Notes: generated by a model not told the origin, from the letters alone. Counted from the stretch's first letter, positions 33,766 to 41,295 are shown. The stretch is DNA of 45,036 nucleotides from JBBDXA01 sp040902585 (GCA_040902585.1 JBBDXA010000049.1:1-45036), one strand, 5' to 3'. A program made the numbers and translations.

Positions 33766-34842
33766 TCAGAACTTAAGAATCCCTTCCTTATCCCACTTCT
33801 GAATCAGCAGCTTCAGGTCGGTCAGCGCACTTTCAAGCCGCTTGGCCGAGTCATTGAGGTTGTTGTAAAGGGCGGGGTCGTTGATCAGCTTGGCAACGGT
33901 GCCATCGCCTTCGCGGGCCAGGTCGATGGTTTTCTTCATCGACTGAATCGCGCCGCTCATGTCATCAGCCACGGCAATGTAACGCTTCGTCAGTTGATCC
34001 AGATCGTCCTTGGCGCCGTCGATCAGACTGTCGACTTTGTCCACCGTGCCGTCGATCTTCGTGACCAGCTTCGAGGCATCCGCGGAGGCGACTTCGATGT
34101 TCCTGGAGATCTTGTTGGCGTTTGCGAAAGTCTCATGGAGATCCTGTCGCAGTTTCGGGTCGTTGAGCAAGGCGTTGACGCCGGCGATGGAGTCTTCCAT
34201 TTCCTTCAGTCGCTGGTCGGCGCGGGCGAGCACGGTGGTGATGTTGCCTTCCAGTTCGCCGTTGCTTTTATCGACGTCGGCCGGCGTTCGTCGCTCGGTC
34301 ATGGTGTGGATGTTCTTGGCGATCTGGGTCCAGGACTTGCTGAGGTCTTCGAAGTTGTTGACGAGGCGTTCGAACTGCTCAGTCGGCCCTTTCATCGCCG
34401 ATTCGATCTGCCCGCTGAGGGTGGAACTGATGGCGGTGATGGATTCGCTGCCGTCGCGGGCGATGTTGCCGACCGGCATCTTTCCTGCGAGATGTGAGGC
34501 ATCGAGTGTGAGCGTGGGGCTGCCGCCGAGCAGCGCCTGGCTGATCGTCGCTTTCACGTCCTTGGGGACGTTGTGCTCGGGGCGGATGAGCATGGTCGCG
34601 ACGACGCCGTCGCTGGCCGGCTCTTTGAGTTGGACATCGATGACGCGACCGATCTTGATGCCGTTGAGTTTGACCGCGCTGTCGACCGTCAGTCCGCCCG
34701 CATCGGTCATGTGGACCGGGACGCGATAGCCATCCTCGAGCCAGTCGGGCAGGTAGCCGAACATGAGCATGAGGACGCACAGGGACACGAGCCCGCCGAT
34801 GGCAGTGAGGCCGACGATGACATGACGGATGCGTTCGTTCAT
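33766..34842 (-). CDS. MlaD-family (MCE domain) lipid transport protein
   Basis: The protein has 358 residues from MNERIRHVIVGLTAIGGLVSLCVLMLMFG. One N-terminal membrane helix (about 9-30) is followed by an MCE domain (about 38-115: YRVPVHMTDAGGLTVDSAVKLNGIKIGRVIDVQL) and a long helical tail (about 150-350) with apolipoprotein-like or coiled-coil repeats. MlaD proteins sit in the inner membrane facing the periplasm and carry lipids with an MlaE permease and an MlaF ATPase. mlaF lies just upstream in the same direction, but no mlaE permease is in the window. The 113 bases between mlaF and mlaD hold a purine-rich hairpin. Confidence 0.88.
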   Translation of the reverse strand: MNERIRHVIVGLTAIGGLVSLCVLMLMFGYLPDWLEDGYRVPVHMTDAGGLTVDSAVKLNGIKIGRVIDVQLKEPASDGVVATMLIRPEHNVPKDVKATISQALLGGSPTLTLDASHLAGKMPVGNIARDGSESITAISSTLSGQIESAMKGPTEQFERLVNNFEDLSKSWTQIAKNIHTMTERRTPADVDKSNGELEGNITTVLARADQRLKEMEDSIAGVNALLNDPKLRQDLHETFANANKISRNIEVASADASKLVTKIDGTVDKVDSLIDGAKDDLDQLTKRYIAVADDMSGAIQSMKKTIDLAREGDGTVAKLINDPALYNNLNDSAKRLESALTDLKLLIQKWDKEGILKF

Positions 34843-34853
34843 GGTTATGCCTG

Positions 34854-34945
34854 GAAGGAGGGAAGGAGGTACAGGAGGTACAGGGAAGCACAGGAGGTAA
34901 AGAATCCGATTCCCTTCTTCTTCCTTCTTTACCTCCTCTACCTCC
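34854..34945. repeat. Purine-rich short-repeat hairpin between mlaF and mlaD
   Basis: AGGAGGTAC-like units occur at 34865-34900 on the plus strand, and their complements ACCTCC-type units at 34930-34945. The core AGGAGGTAAAGAA (34892-34904) is the exact reverse complement of 34925-34937. On the mlaFD mRNA strand it has several AGGAGG motifs upstream of the hairpin without a start codon near them. It occupies nearly the whole mlaF-mlaD gap. Confidence 0.72.
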
Positions 34946-34955
34946 CCTAACCTCC

Positions 34956-35804
34956 TCAACTCCTCTCTTCAAACCCCCTGCGGATCGCGGCCAGTTCGGT
35001 TTCGTCGGCCTTGCCTTGGACGAATCGCTGGACGACTTCGTTCTTCGATTCAAGAAACGCCTTGCTGTCCGCATCCGCCACGACTTGGCCATCGTAGATC
35101 AGCACCATGCGGTCGGCAATCTTACGGGCGCTGCTGATGTCGTGGGTCACCGCGATGCCGGTCACGCCGGTGCGCTTCGCCAGCGTGACGATGAGTTCGT
35201 TGATCACGTCGGACATGATCGGATCCAGTCCCGTGGTCGGCTCATCATAAAGGATGAGCGCCGGCTCCATGACCACCGCCCTGGCGAGGGCGACGCGTTT
35301 GCGCTGGCCGCCGGACAGTTCACCGGGCATTTTGTTTTCGATGCCTTCCAGCCCGACCATTTTCAGTACTGTCTTCGATCGTTCGAGTCGCTGCTTCGCG
35401 TTCATCTTCGTGTGCTCGACAAGCGGAAAGGCGACGTTATCACCCACGCTCTTGGAGTCGAACAGCGCGCCCATCTGAAACAGGAAGCCGATTTTTTTGC
35501 GGATATCGACCAGGTCGTGTTCCTTCATCTGGTCCACACGCTGGCCTTCAAAGTACACTTCGCCTTTGTCGGGCCGAAGCAGGCCGACGATGTGTTTGAG
35601 CAGCACGCTCTTGCCCGTGCCGCTGGGGCCGAGGATGACGGTGGTCTGCCCTCGCTGGATATCAAGGCTGATGCCGCCGAGCACGCGCAGTGAGCCGAAG
35701 GATTTGTGGACATTGACCAGGCGCACCAGCACATCGGATTCCTTGGAACCGGCGTGCGGCGCCCTTTGCTGGGCGGCGGGCTGGAGGGTGGTCGCGGCGG
35801 TCAT
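34956..35804 (-). CDS. MlaF-type ABC transporter ATP-binding protein
   Basis: The protein has 282 residues from MTAATTLQPAAQQ. Walker A LGPSGTGKSVLLKH, Q-loop region GFLFQMGALFDSKSVGDNVAFPL (typical of MlaF), signature LSGGQRKRVALARA and Walker B ALILYDEPTTGLDP, H-loop VTHD. It powers lipid transport across the envelope with MlaE and MlaD. It is followed by mlaD, but no mlaE precedes it; upstream (35805 onward) are the minisatellite and an N gap, then a plus-strand gene. The permease is therefore probably encoded elsewhere. The start ATG 35804 was chosen because the open frame upstream passes through repeat and N sequence. Confidence 0.9.
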   Translation of the reverse strand: MTAATTLQPAAQQRAPHAGSKESDVLVRLVNVHKSFGSLRVLGGISLDIQRGQTTVILGPSGTGKSVLLKHIVGLLRPDKGEVYFEGQRVDQMKEHDLVDIRKKIGFLFQMGALFDSKSVGDNVAFPLVEHTKMNAKQRLERSKTVLKMVGLEGIENKMPGELSGGQRKRVALARAVVMEPALILYDEPTTGLDPIMSDVINELIVTLAKRTGVTGIAVTHDISSARKIADRMVLIYDGQVVADADSKAFLESKNEVVQRFVQGKADETELAAIRRGFEERS

Positions 35805-36117
35805 GGGTGCAAGTGTACGATGATATGCTGGCAGCAGGACGATCGCGACGAGTCCGGGGCGTACCGGGGCGTACCGGGGGCGTACCGGGGGCGTACCGGG
35901 GGCGNNNNNNNNNNNNNNNNNNNNNNNNNNNNNNNNNNNNNNNNNNNNNNNNNNNNNNNNNNNNNNNNNNNNNNNNNNNNNNNNNNNNNNNNNNNNNNNN
36001 NNNNGAGTCCGGGGCGTACCGGGGCGTACCGGGGGCGTACCGGGGGCGTACCGGGGGCGCACCGGGGGCGTACCTGACACTTGGTCCAGCACTCGCAACC
36101 CTGATGGAATCCGAGGC
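35805..36117. repeat. GGGGGCGTACC minisatellite interrupted by a 100-base N gap
   Basis: A 313-base gene-free region. 10-11 base units GGGG(G)CGTACC run from about 35850 to the gap (35905-36004) and again from 36005 to about 36076. The 55 bases before the gap (35850-35904) and the 55 bases after it (36005-36059) are identical, both starting GAGTCCGGGGCGTACC. The two contig ends probably overlap or the array is collapsed, so the true gap length is unknown. The promoter for the plus-strand gene at 36118 must lie in or near this array. Confidence 0.85.
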
Positions 36118-37017
36118 ATGGCAACCGGAATTGCAGCAGCGTGTCCTTCCTGTGAGAAGCGATTTCCGTGGAAGGCGGACCTGGTGGGCCGCAAGGTGAA
36201 ATGCACCTGCGGCGCGGTCTTCGCCATGCCTGATGCGCCGCTGGGGCAGGCACCTGCCGCGCTGGGCATCGATGATTTTGAACCCTGCGAAGCAAACTCA
36301 CCAGGCCGGCCCGGCCCGAATGTGAAGTGTCCTTCGTGCAACAGTCCCATGAAAGCCACCGCGATCATCTGCCTCAACTGCGGCTTCAACCGCGAAGAGG
36401 GCGGGAAGATCAAGACGACCGTGACTGCGGGATCCCCCTTCGAGATGGAAGCACCCAGCGCGACGGCGACGAGTGTCGATCCCACCAAAGGCGGCGGCCC
36501 ATCTGCCGTGGCCGCGGCGCTGGCGGATCGCGAGGATGACAGCGGCATCCGCCCGTTCCGCGATTACTACCTGCCCGCCATCTTCCTCGCCGTCGGCGTC
36601 GGGTTCATGCTCTGGAACGCGATGGTACGAGACTTCCCCTTAAGCCTCGCCCTCATTCAGATCGCCGCCTACCTGCTGCTCTATGTGCCGCTCATGCTCT
36701 TCGCCCTCACCATCACCGCCAGCATCATGGGCATCAGCTACGGTCCCCTGATGCTCGGCCTTTTCAAGCTCGCCGCCATCGCCTTCGGCCCGCTCGCATT
36801 CGCGGACTACATCCTCTTGTACATCTCCTCGATCACCATGGGCGTGGGTACGCTCTTCATCAGTCTGCCGGTCTACGCCATCGTCGCGGGCATCCCCATC
36901 TCGCAGATGTTCGACCTGGAAATCAACGAAACCTTTATGACCATCGCGGTCATCATCGTCCTGCGCATTATTTTCGGCCTGACGCTGCTGGCACTGATCC
37001 TGAGCTTTTTCACATGA
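36118..37017 (+). CDS. Zinc-ribbon membrane protein of unknown function
   Basis: The protein has 299 residues. Two Cys clusters lie in the N-terminal cytoplasmic part: C-PS-C...CTCG (about 9-33) and KCPSCNSPMKATAIICLNCGFN (about 69-90), both zinc-ribbon-like. A low-complexity linker (about 95-140) leads to five or six hydrophobic segments (about 150-298), for example YLPAIFLAVGVGFMLW, IAAYLLLYVPLMLFALTITASIMG and TIAVIIVLRIIFGLTLLALILSFF. Planctomycetes have many such proteins of unknown role. Its stop overlaps the start of mtnA by four bases (ATGA). Confidence 0.75.
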   Translation: MATGIAAACPSCEKRFPWKADLVGRKVKCTCGAVFAMPDAPLGQAPAALGIDDFEPCEANSPGRPGPNVKCPSCNSPMKATAIICLNCGFNREEGGKIKTTVTAGSPFEMEAPSATATSVDPTKGGGPSAVAAALADREDDSGIRPFRDYYLPAIFLAVGVGFMLWNAMVRDFPLSLALIQIAAYLLLYVPLMLFALTITASIMGISYGPLMLGLFKLAAIAFGPLAFADYILLYISSITMGVGTLFISLPVYAIVAGIPISQMFDLEINETFMTIAVIIVLRIIFGLTLLALILSFFT

Positions 37018-38117
37018 CGAGTCGAACTTCACCCATGTCTGACCTGCGCAATATCAAATGGACAGGCGACGCGGCCACCGGCGCGCTTCGGCTGCTGGAT
37101 CAGACCCGGCTGCCTGGCGAAATCACGTTCATCGATTGCCGCGATGTGCCTGCTGTCTGGGATGCGATCAAGCGACTGGTCGTGCGCGGGGCACCGGCCA
37201 TCGGCGTGGCGGCGGCGTACGGCTGCGTCGTCGCCGTTCAACCCGACGGCGATCGCGCGGCTCACCTGAAAAGGGCGGCCGAATATCTGGCGACCAGCCG
37301 ACCCACGGCCGTGAACTTGTTCTGGGCGCTTCAACGCATGCAGCGCGTGCAGCCCTGCACGCCTGAAGCGATGCTCGCCGAGGCGAAACGCATTCACGAA
37401 GAAGACGCCGCCATGTGCCGGGCGATCGGGGAGCATGGGTTGCGCTGGCTTTTGGAAAGGGCCACGGGGCGGACAAAACCTAATCGAACACAAGACTTAG
37501 GACTCAGGACTCAGGACTCAGGACTCCGCCTCCTGACCCACTGCAACGCCGGCGCGCTGGCCACGGGCGGCATCGGTACCGCCACCGCGCCGATGTATCT
37601 CGCTCACCAGCAGGGCCTGCCGATCGCCGTGTACGCCGATGAAACGCGCCCGCTCCTGCAAGGCGCCCGGCTGACCGCCTTCGAACTGGCCGCGGCCGGC
37701 GTTGATGTCACGCTCATCTGCGATGGCATGGCCGCCCAGGTCATGCGCGAAGGCCGGGTCGATTGCGTGATCACCGGGGCCGACCGCATCGCCTCCAACG
37801 GCGACGCGGCCAACAAGATCGGCACCTACAACCTGGCGGTGCTCGCGAAACATCACGGCATTCCCTTCGTCGTGGCCGCGCCGAGTTCGACCTTTGACAT
37901 GTCGCTTGCCGACGGCAGCGCGATTCCCATCGAGCTGCGCGCCTCTGATGAGATCACCCACGGCTTCGGCAAACGCACCGCGCCGGACCTGCCCAATCTG
38001 AAAACCTACAACCCCGCCTTCGACGTCACGCCGCACGAACTCATCGCGGCGATCATCACCGAGAAGGGCGTCATCGAACCGGTGAACAGCGAGAACGTAC
38101 GCCGCGTGCTGGGTTGA
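37014..38117 (+). CDS. mtnA: S-methyl-5-thioribose-1-phosphate isomerase with heptamer-encoded insertion
   Basis: The protein has 367 residues if translation starts at ATG 37014, overlapping the previous stop; ATG 37035 (MSDLRNIKW) is an alternative nearer the family start. It acts in methionine salvage, converting methylthioribose-1-phosphate to methylthioribulose-1-phosphate. RGAPAIGVAAAYG is the substrate loop, C177 in LTHCNAGALATGGIGT the catalytic Cys, and ITGADRIASNGDAANKIGTY has the catalytic Asp. Just before the Cys strand, residues about 159-171 (TQDLGLRTQDSGL) are extra compared with relatives and are encoded by ACTCAGG heptamers (37488-37525). Other salvage genes are not adjacent. 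Confidence 0.93.
   Translation: MTSRTSPMSDLRNIKWTGDAATGALRLLDQTRLPGEITFIDCRDVPAVWDAIKRLVVRGAPAIGVAAAYGCVVAVQPDGDRAAHLKRAAEYLATSRPTAVNLFWALQRMQRVQPCTPEAMLAEAKRIHEEDAAMCRAIGEHGLRWLLERATGRTKPNRTQDLGLRTQDSGLRLLTHCNAGALATGGIGTATAPMYLAHQQGLPIAVYADETRPLLQGARLTAFELAAAGVDVTLICDGMAAQVMREGRVDCVITGADRIASNGDAANKIGTYNLAVLAKHHGIPFVVAAPSSTFDMSLADGSAIPIELRASDEITHGFGKRTAPDLPNLKTYNPAFDVTPHELIAAIITEKGVIEPVNSENVRRVLG
37488..37526 (+). repeat. ACTCAGG heptamer array inside mtnA
   Basis: ACACAAG, ACTTAGG, then three perfect ACTCAGG units (37502-37522) and ACTCC. It is translated as TQDLGLRTQDSGL six residues before the catalytic Cys. The same unit occurs in the PSD1 gene and inverted in the ettA leader. Confidence 0.88.
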
Positions 38118-38118
38118 C

Positions 38119-38163
38119 GCCGCTTGNNNNNNNNNNTCACCGTCTTGCTAAGCCGCAAGCGGC
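38119..38163. repeat. GCCGC palindrome doublet with internal N gap
   Basis: GCCGCTTG (38119-38126) begins an arm that is cut by ten N (38127-38136); the inverted arm GCTAAGCCGCAAGCGGC is complete at 38147-38163. It has the same organisation as the doublet at 33706-33764. It lies two bases after the mtnA stop, so it may act as its terminator. Confidence 0.78.
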
Positions 38164-38204
38164 GGGAGATGACTACCCCCGCGTTATCGGATAATCTTTA
38201 CACC

Positions 38205-38534
38205 ATGGCTCAGGCAACGGATCAATTTCTCCCCGGCTCGCGCATTGCCGTCACCCAGCAGATTCCCCAGCGCGCCCGCGTCTGGACTTCCAAAGTCACA
38301 GGCCACATCGTCAAATACGAACAGCGCAAGACCGGCTCGTGGTACGCCCACTCCAAAGACGACAAGCTCTGGCTCGATCGGCTCACGTTGAAAAAGGACG
38401 ACGGCGAGATCGTCGTCTTCAACCTCGACGAATTCACGCATGTCGAACTGCTCGCTCCCCCGGTGCCGCCTGCCGCGCAGGCTCCAAGCGCGAAGCCGCA
38501 AGCGGCTGAGGAACCTTCCGCGGAAGCTGAATAA
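38205..38534 (+). CDS. Small conserved-looking protein of unknown function with repeat-encoded tail
   Basis: The protein has 109 residues from MAQATDQFLPGSRIAVTQQIPQR. The body (to about residue 85) is a compact alpha/beta-looking domain rich in beta strands (VWTSKVTGHIVKYEQRKTGSWYAHSKDDKLWLDRLTLKKDDGEIVVFNLDEFTHVELL). The tail is Pro/Ala-rich (PPVPPAAQAPSAKPQAAEEPSAEAE) and contains the GCGAAGCCGCAAGCGGC palindrome (38490-38506), read here as AKPQAA. No family recognised. Its stop overlaps the next start by one base (TAATG), so it is coupled to the rhodanese gene. Confidence 0.7.
   Translation: MAQATDQFLPGSRIAVTQQIPQRARVWTSKVTGHIVKYEQRKTGSWYAHSKDDKLWLDRLTLKKDDGEIVVFNLDEFTHVELLAPPVPPAAQAPSAKPQAAEEPSAEAE
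38490..38506 (+). repeat. GCCGC palindrome inside the 38205 gene
   Basis: GCGAAGCCGCAAGCGGC, identical over 17 bases to 14492-14508 in the cysteine desulfurase gene, but translated in a different frame (AKPQAA rather than CEAASG). It falls in the disordered C-terminal tail. Confidence 0.88.
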
Positions 38535-38914
38535 TGGCTGCGATTTCCCTTGACGAAAACGGATTGCCCGAGGGCTATCCCTTCGATCCGGAATGGGAGA
38601 TGTCGCCGCGCCAGGTGAAGGCGATGCTTGACGCCGGCGAGGATTTCGTGCTTCTGGATTGCCGCACGCCTCCTGAGTTTGATCATTGTCGTATCGAAGG
38701 GGCGATCTTCCTGCCCTTGCAGGAGGTAGGCCGGCGTCTGGCGGAGCTTGAACCGGCGTGCGAAAAGAAAATCGTGATTCACTGCCACCACGGTATGCGC
38801 TCTCTTCAGATGGCATCCTTCCTGCGTCAGCGCGGGTTCAGTGATGTCACCTCCATGGCCGGGGGAATTGATCTCTGGTCGATGGACATTGATCCGGGCG
38901 TCGCGCGGTATTAG
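38534..38914 (+). CDS. Rhodanese-like sulfurtransferase
   Basis: The protein has 126 residues. Rhodanese features: SPRQVKAMLDAGEDFVLLDCRTPPEFDHCRIEGAIFLPLQEV, active-site C84 in VIHCHHGMRS with the catalytic loop of six residues typical of sulfur-binding rhodaneses, and the C-terminal GFSDVTSMAGGIDLWS. It transfers sulfane sulfur in the cytoplasm; the partner is unknown, although a cysteine desulfurase is encoded elsewhere in the window. It is coupled to the 38205 gene by a one-base overlap. Confidence 0.92.
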   Translation: MAAISLDENGLPEGYPFDPEWEMSPRQVKAMLDAGEDFVLLDCRTPPEFDHCRIEGAIFLPLQEVGRRLAELEPACEKKIVIHCHHGMRSLQMASFLRQRGFSDVTSMAGGIDLWSMDIDPGVARY

Positions 38915-38923
38915 CGAGTGAGC

Positions 38924-39023
38924 AGCTATCAGCCTTCAGCTATCAGCAGTCAGCTTTCAGAATGAGGGGTTCTTGTTTATCACAGGCCGATAGCTGAAAG
39001 CTGAAGGCTGACCACTGATTGCT
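38924..39023. repeat. Facing AGCNNTC / GANNGCT heptamer arrays
   Basis: AGCTATC, AGCCTTC, AGCTATC, AGCAGTC, AGCTTTC and AG run from 38924 to 38960; the inverted series GATAGCT, GAAAGCT, GAAGGCT, GACCACT, GATTGCT runs from 38989 to 39023. The arrays can pair with each other over about 35 bases, with a 28-base loop. They lie between the rhodanese and epimerase genes. The same unit family occurs at 13405-13429. Confidence 0.85.
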
Positions 39024-39108
39024 CGTCAAAGTTCCCGCCTGCGCGAACCGATCACATCTCTATACGGTATTGACAGAGCCGCTTTCGCTGTCGAGCGCGG
39101 CCACCCTC

Positions 39109-39136
39109 GGCCCTCGCCCCTCCACCCTTGGCCCTC
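39109..39136. repeat. GGCCCTC heptamer array before the epimerase start
   Basis: GGCCCTC, GCCCCTC, CACCCTT and GGCCCTC in exact 7-base steps, 14 bases before ATG 39150. It is the reverse-complement relative of the AGGGCCA array in the PSD1 gene. It replaces a recognisable ribosome site. Confidence 0.75.
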
Positions 39137-39149
39137 TCCGGATCCTCCC

Positions 39150-40151
39150 ATGAGCCTCACCGACTGGCGTCAGCTTCACGATTCGCACTTCGATTCCACC
39201 CGCGTTGTCGTTACCGGCGGAGCGGGTTTTATCGGAAGTCACCTCACCGAAGCTCTTATCAAACTCGGGGCGACGGTCACCGTCCTGGATGACCTGTCGG
39301 GCGGCGATGAAACCAACTTCGACACCTACCGGACTGAGGCGGGCGATCGTCTGCGATTCGTCCAAGCGTCGATTCTCGATGAAAGAGTTGTTGCTGACTG
39401 CGTGAAGGGCGCCCGATATGTCTTTCATCAGGCGGCCCTCGGTTCGGTGCCGCGCAGCGTGGAGCAGCCGCGCAGGTATCACGATGTGAACACCACCGGC
39501 ACGCTGAACGTGCTGGAAGCGGCGCGGGCCGCGGGCGTCCAGCGCGTCACGTTCGCCGCCAGTTCCAGTGCCTACGGCGACAGCGAAGTGCTGCCCAAGG
39601 TTGAAACGATGCCGGTGCTCGCCAAGAGTCCGTACGCCGCGAACAAGGCCGCGTGCGAAGCCTTAATGTCGGCCTGGGCGGGCAGCTACGGTCTGGACAC
39701 CGCTTCCCTTCGCTACTTCAACATCTTCGGCCCGCGGCAGAACGCCAACAGCGCCTACGCCGCGGTCATCGCCGCTTTCGCCAAGGCGCTCTTCAATGAT
39801 GAACACCCCGTGATCTTTGGCGACGGCGAACAGTCGCGCGATTTCACCTTCGTCGATAATGCCGTGCATGCGAACCTGCTGGCCGCGCGGAACGAGAAGC
39901 CGGTGCGCGGACAGGTGATCAATGTCGCCTGCGGCCTGCGCATCTCGGTAAATGAGCTGGCCGCGCAGATGGCGCGGATGGTCGGCAAGCCGCAGCTCAC
40001 GGCAATCCACAAACCTGATCGCGCCGGTGACGTGAAGCACTCACTGGCGGATCTCACTCGCGCTCGCACGGTGCTCGGCTATGAACCTGTTGTGGACTTC
40101 GAGACGGGCCTGAAGCCGACTGTCGAGTGGTATGGCGCGGTGATGGTGTGA
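39150..40151 (+). CDS. NAD-dependent epimerase/dehydratase (extended SDR, UDP-sugar 4-epimerase-like)
   Basis: The protein has 333 residues. Rossmann motif VVVTGGAGFIGSHL at about 19-32, LDDLSGG, the active-site SSSAYG and Y-A-A-N-K (Y and K of the extended SDR), then SLRYFNIFGPRQ and the sugar-binding RDFTFVDNAVHANLLA. It closely follows the WbpP-type UDP-N-acetylglucosamine/galactose 4-epimerases, but the sugar cannot be fixed from sequence. It could supply sugars for envelope polysaccharide. Upstream are heptamer arrays instead of a clear ribosome site. A REPIN-like doublet follows the stop. Confidence 0.9.
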   Translation: MSLTDWRQLHDSHFDSTRVVVTGGAGFIGSHLTEALIKLGATVTVLDDLSGGDETNFDTYRTEAGDRLRFVQASILDERVVADCVKGARYVFHQAALGSVPRSVEQPRRYHDVNTTGTLNVLEAARAAGVQRVTFAASSSAYGDSEVLPKVETMPVLAKSPYAANKAACEALMSAWAGSYGLDTASLRYFNIFGPRQNANSAYAAVIAAFAKALFNDEHPVIFGDGEQSRDFTFVDNAVHANLLAARNEKPVRGQVINVACGLRISVNELAAQMARMVGKPQLTAIHKPDRAGDVKHSLADLTRARTVLGYEPVVDFETGLKPTVEWYGAVMV

Positions 40152-40154
40152 ATG

Positions 40155-40261
40155 GGAGCACCATCCCGACAGGGTGGTGCTATTGGCGCAGACTTCACTG
40201 GTGCGATCGTCGCAACCGAACGCCGCACAAGATTGGCACCACCCTGTCGGGATGGTGCTCC
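40155..40261. repeat. REPIN-like doublet, second copy
   Basis: GGAGCACCATCCCGACAGGG plus TGGTGC (40155-40180) is the exact reverse complement of 40236-40261, with 55 bases between. The arm sequence is identical to that at 32341-32370. It lies between the convergent epimerase and amidohydrolase genes, where it may act as a terminator. Confidence 0.9.
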
Positions 40262-40275
40262 GTCGGATGGTCCTC

Positions 40276-41295
40276 TTAATCCATCCACGCGCTGAGCAAC
40301 CTTTCTGCCGCGCCTTTGTAGAGCACATCAAGTGTCTTTTCTTCGATCGCCGCCCCGCGCAGCGGCGGCGTCGCATCCTTCGGTACGCGCTCATCCACCA
40401 TGTTCAAATCAGGATCGACGATCGGGCTCATGCCGTCGTAGCTCGTTTCAAACATCGTGCGCAGGGCCCAATACCGGCTCGCATACAGGTCGTAATTCAC
40501 ATCCTTGTCATCCGCGACGATGTCACTGCCAAAGAGCAATCGCCCCGCGTTGCGCCCGACAAAGTCGCGCAGCTCATCGGGCTTCTTGCTCAGCTCTCGC
40601 ACCATCCACTTCGTCGCGCTCGTGTCCAGGTAAAGATTCGCATGGCGGTCGAGCATGTCCTGCAAATGATCGAGATGTTCCGGATCGCCCCCCATGTGCG
40701 CGGCGATCCAAGGCACATCCCCGTACTCACCGAGCAATCGCTCCAGCGGTTCGTATTGCTGGGCTTTGGTGCCGTACTTGGCGCTGTCGGCATACTTGGT
40801 GGCGAACCAGGTGTCCGGATCACTCACGTGGGTCATGAACATCATGCCCAGTTCGCGCGCCAGTTTGATTCCTTCCCTGCGCGTCGGCGTGTCCAGTTGC
40901 AATGCATCACTAAAGTCCCGGCCGCGCGGAGCTGCCCACAGCTTCACGATCCGGCATCCCTTTTCGCGGAAACCTTCGATGCGCCGCAGCCAGTCAGTGG
41001 TGAACGTCGCGGGATTCTCCTTGGCATTGTAGTTGGGCACGGCAATGAACTGGAGTCGATCGCCGTAGGCTGACTTCAGATCATCAACGAGTTCCAGCGG
41101 CGTCATGGTCCACACGCGCTCGATGTTGTAGTGAGACGCGACCTCGAAGAATAGTTTCGCGGCGCTGAGTCCGTGAATGTGTTGATGCACATCCCAGATC
41201 GGCCCGGTGTGGGGCAGCCGGCCGGCCTCGGCGCGGTAGTCCAGGCCCAGACGATTCGCGTCGTTCTTCGGCACAACATCGGTAGCGACGTTCAT
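40276..41295 (-). CDS. Amidohydrolase-family protein (amidohydrolase 2-like TIM barrel)
   Basis: The protein has 339 residues. Metal-site motifs of the amidohydrolase superfamily: IWDVHQHIHG at the first strand, KLWAAP, FMTHVSD, IAAHMGGDPEHL and LLFGSDIV. The order (HxH, H, H, D) and the AHMGG motif suit the amidohydrolase_2 group, often decarboxylases or hydrolases of small acids. The substrate is unknown. The start ATG 41295 is the only suitable one; cytoplasmic. It converges with the epimerase gene across a REPIN-like doublet. Confidence 0.85.
   Translation of the reverse strand: MNVATDVVPKNDANRLGLDYRAEAGRLPHTGPIWDVHQHIHGLSAAKLFFEVASHYNIERVWTMTPLELVDDLKSAYGDRLQFIAVPNYNAKENPATFTTDWLRRIEGFREKGCRIVKLWAAPRGRDFSDALQLDTPTRREGIKLARELGMMFMTHVSDPDTWFATKYADSAKYGTKAQQYEPLERLLGEYGDVPWIAAHMGGDPEHLDHLQDMLDRHANLYLDTSATKWMVRELSKKPDELRDFVGRNAGRLLFGSDIVADDKDVNYDLYASRYWALRTMFETSYDGMSPIVDPDLNMVDERVPKDATPPLRGAAIEEKTLDVLYKGAAERLLSAWMD

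Noticed and set aside
35850..36076. CRISPR array
   Set aside because: Units of 10-11 bases follow each other without spacers; this is a minisatellite. No cas genes are in the window.
35706..36301. Open frames running through the minisatellite and N gap
   Set aside because: They consist of GGGGGCGTACC translations and unknown bases; not credible genes, and not a reason to extend mlaF upstream.
32341..40261. A transposon spanning the two identical palindrome doublets
   Set aside because: The DNA between them consists of ordinary housekeeping genes with no transposase; the doublets are better read as independent small elements.
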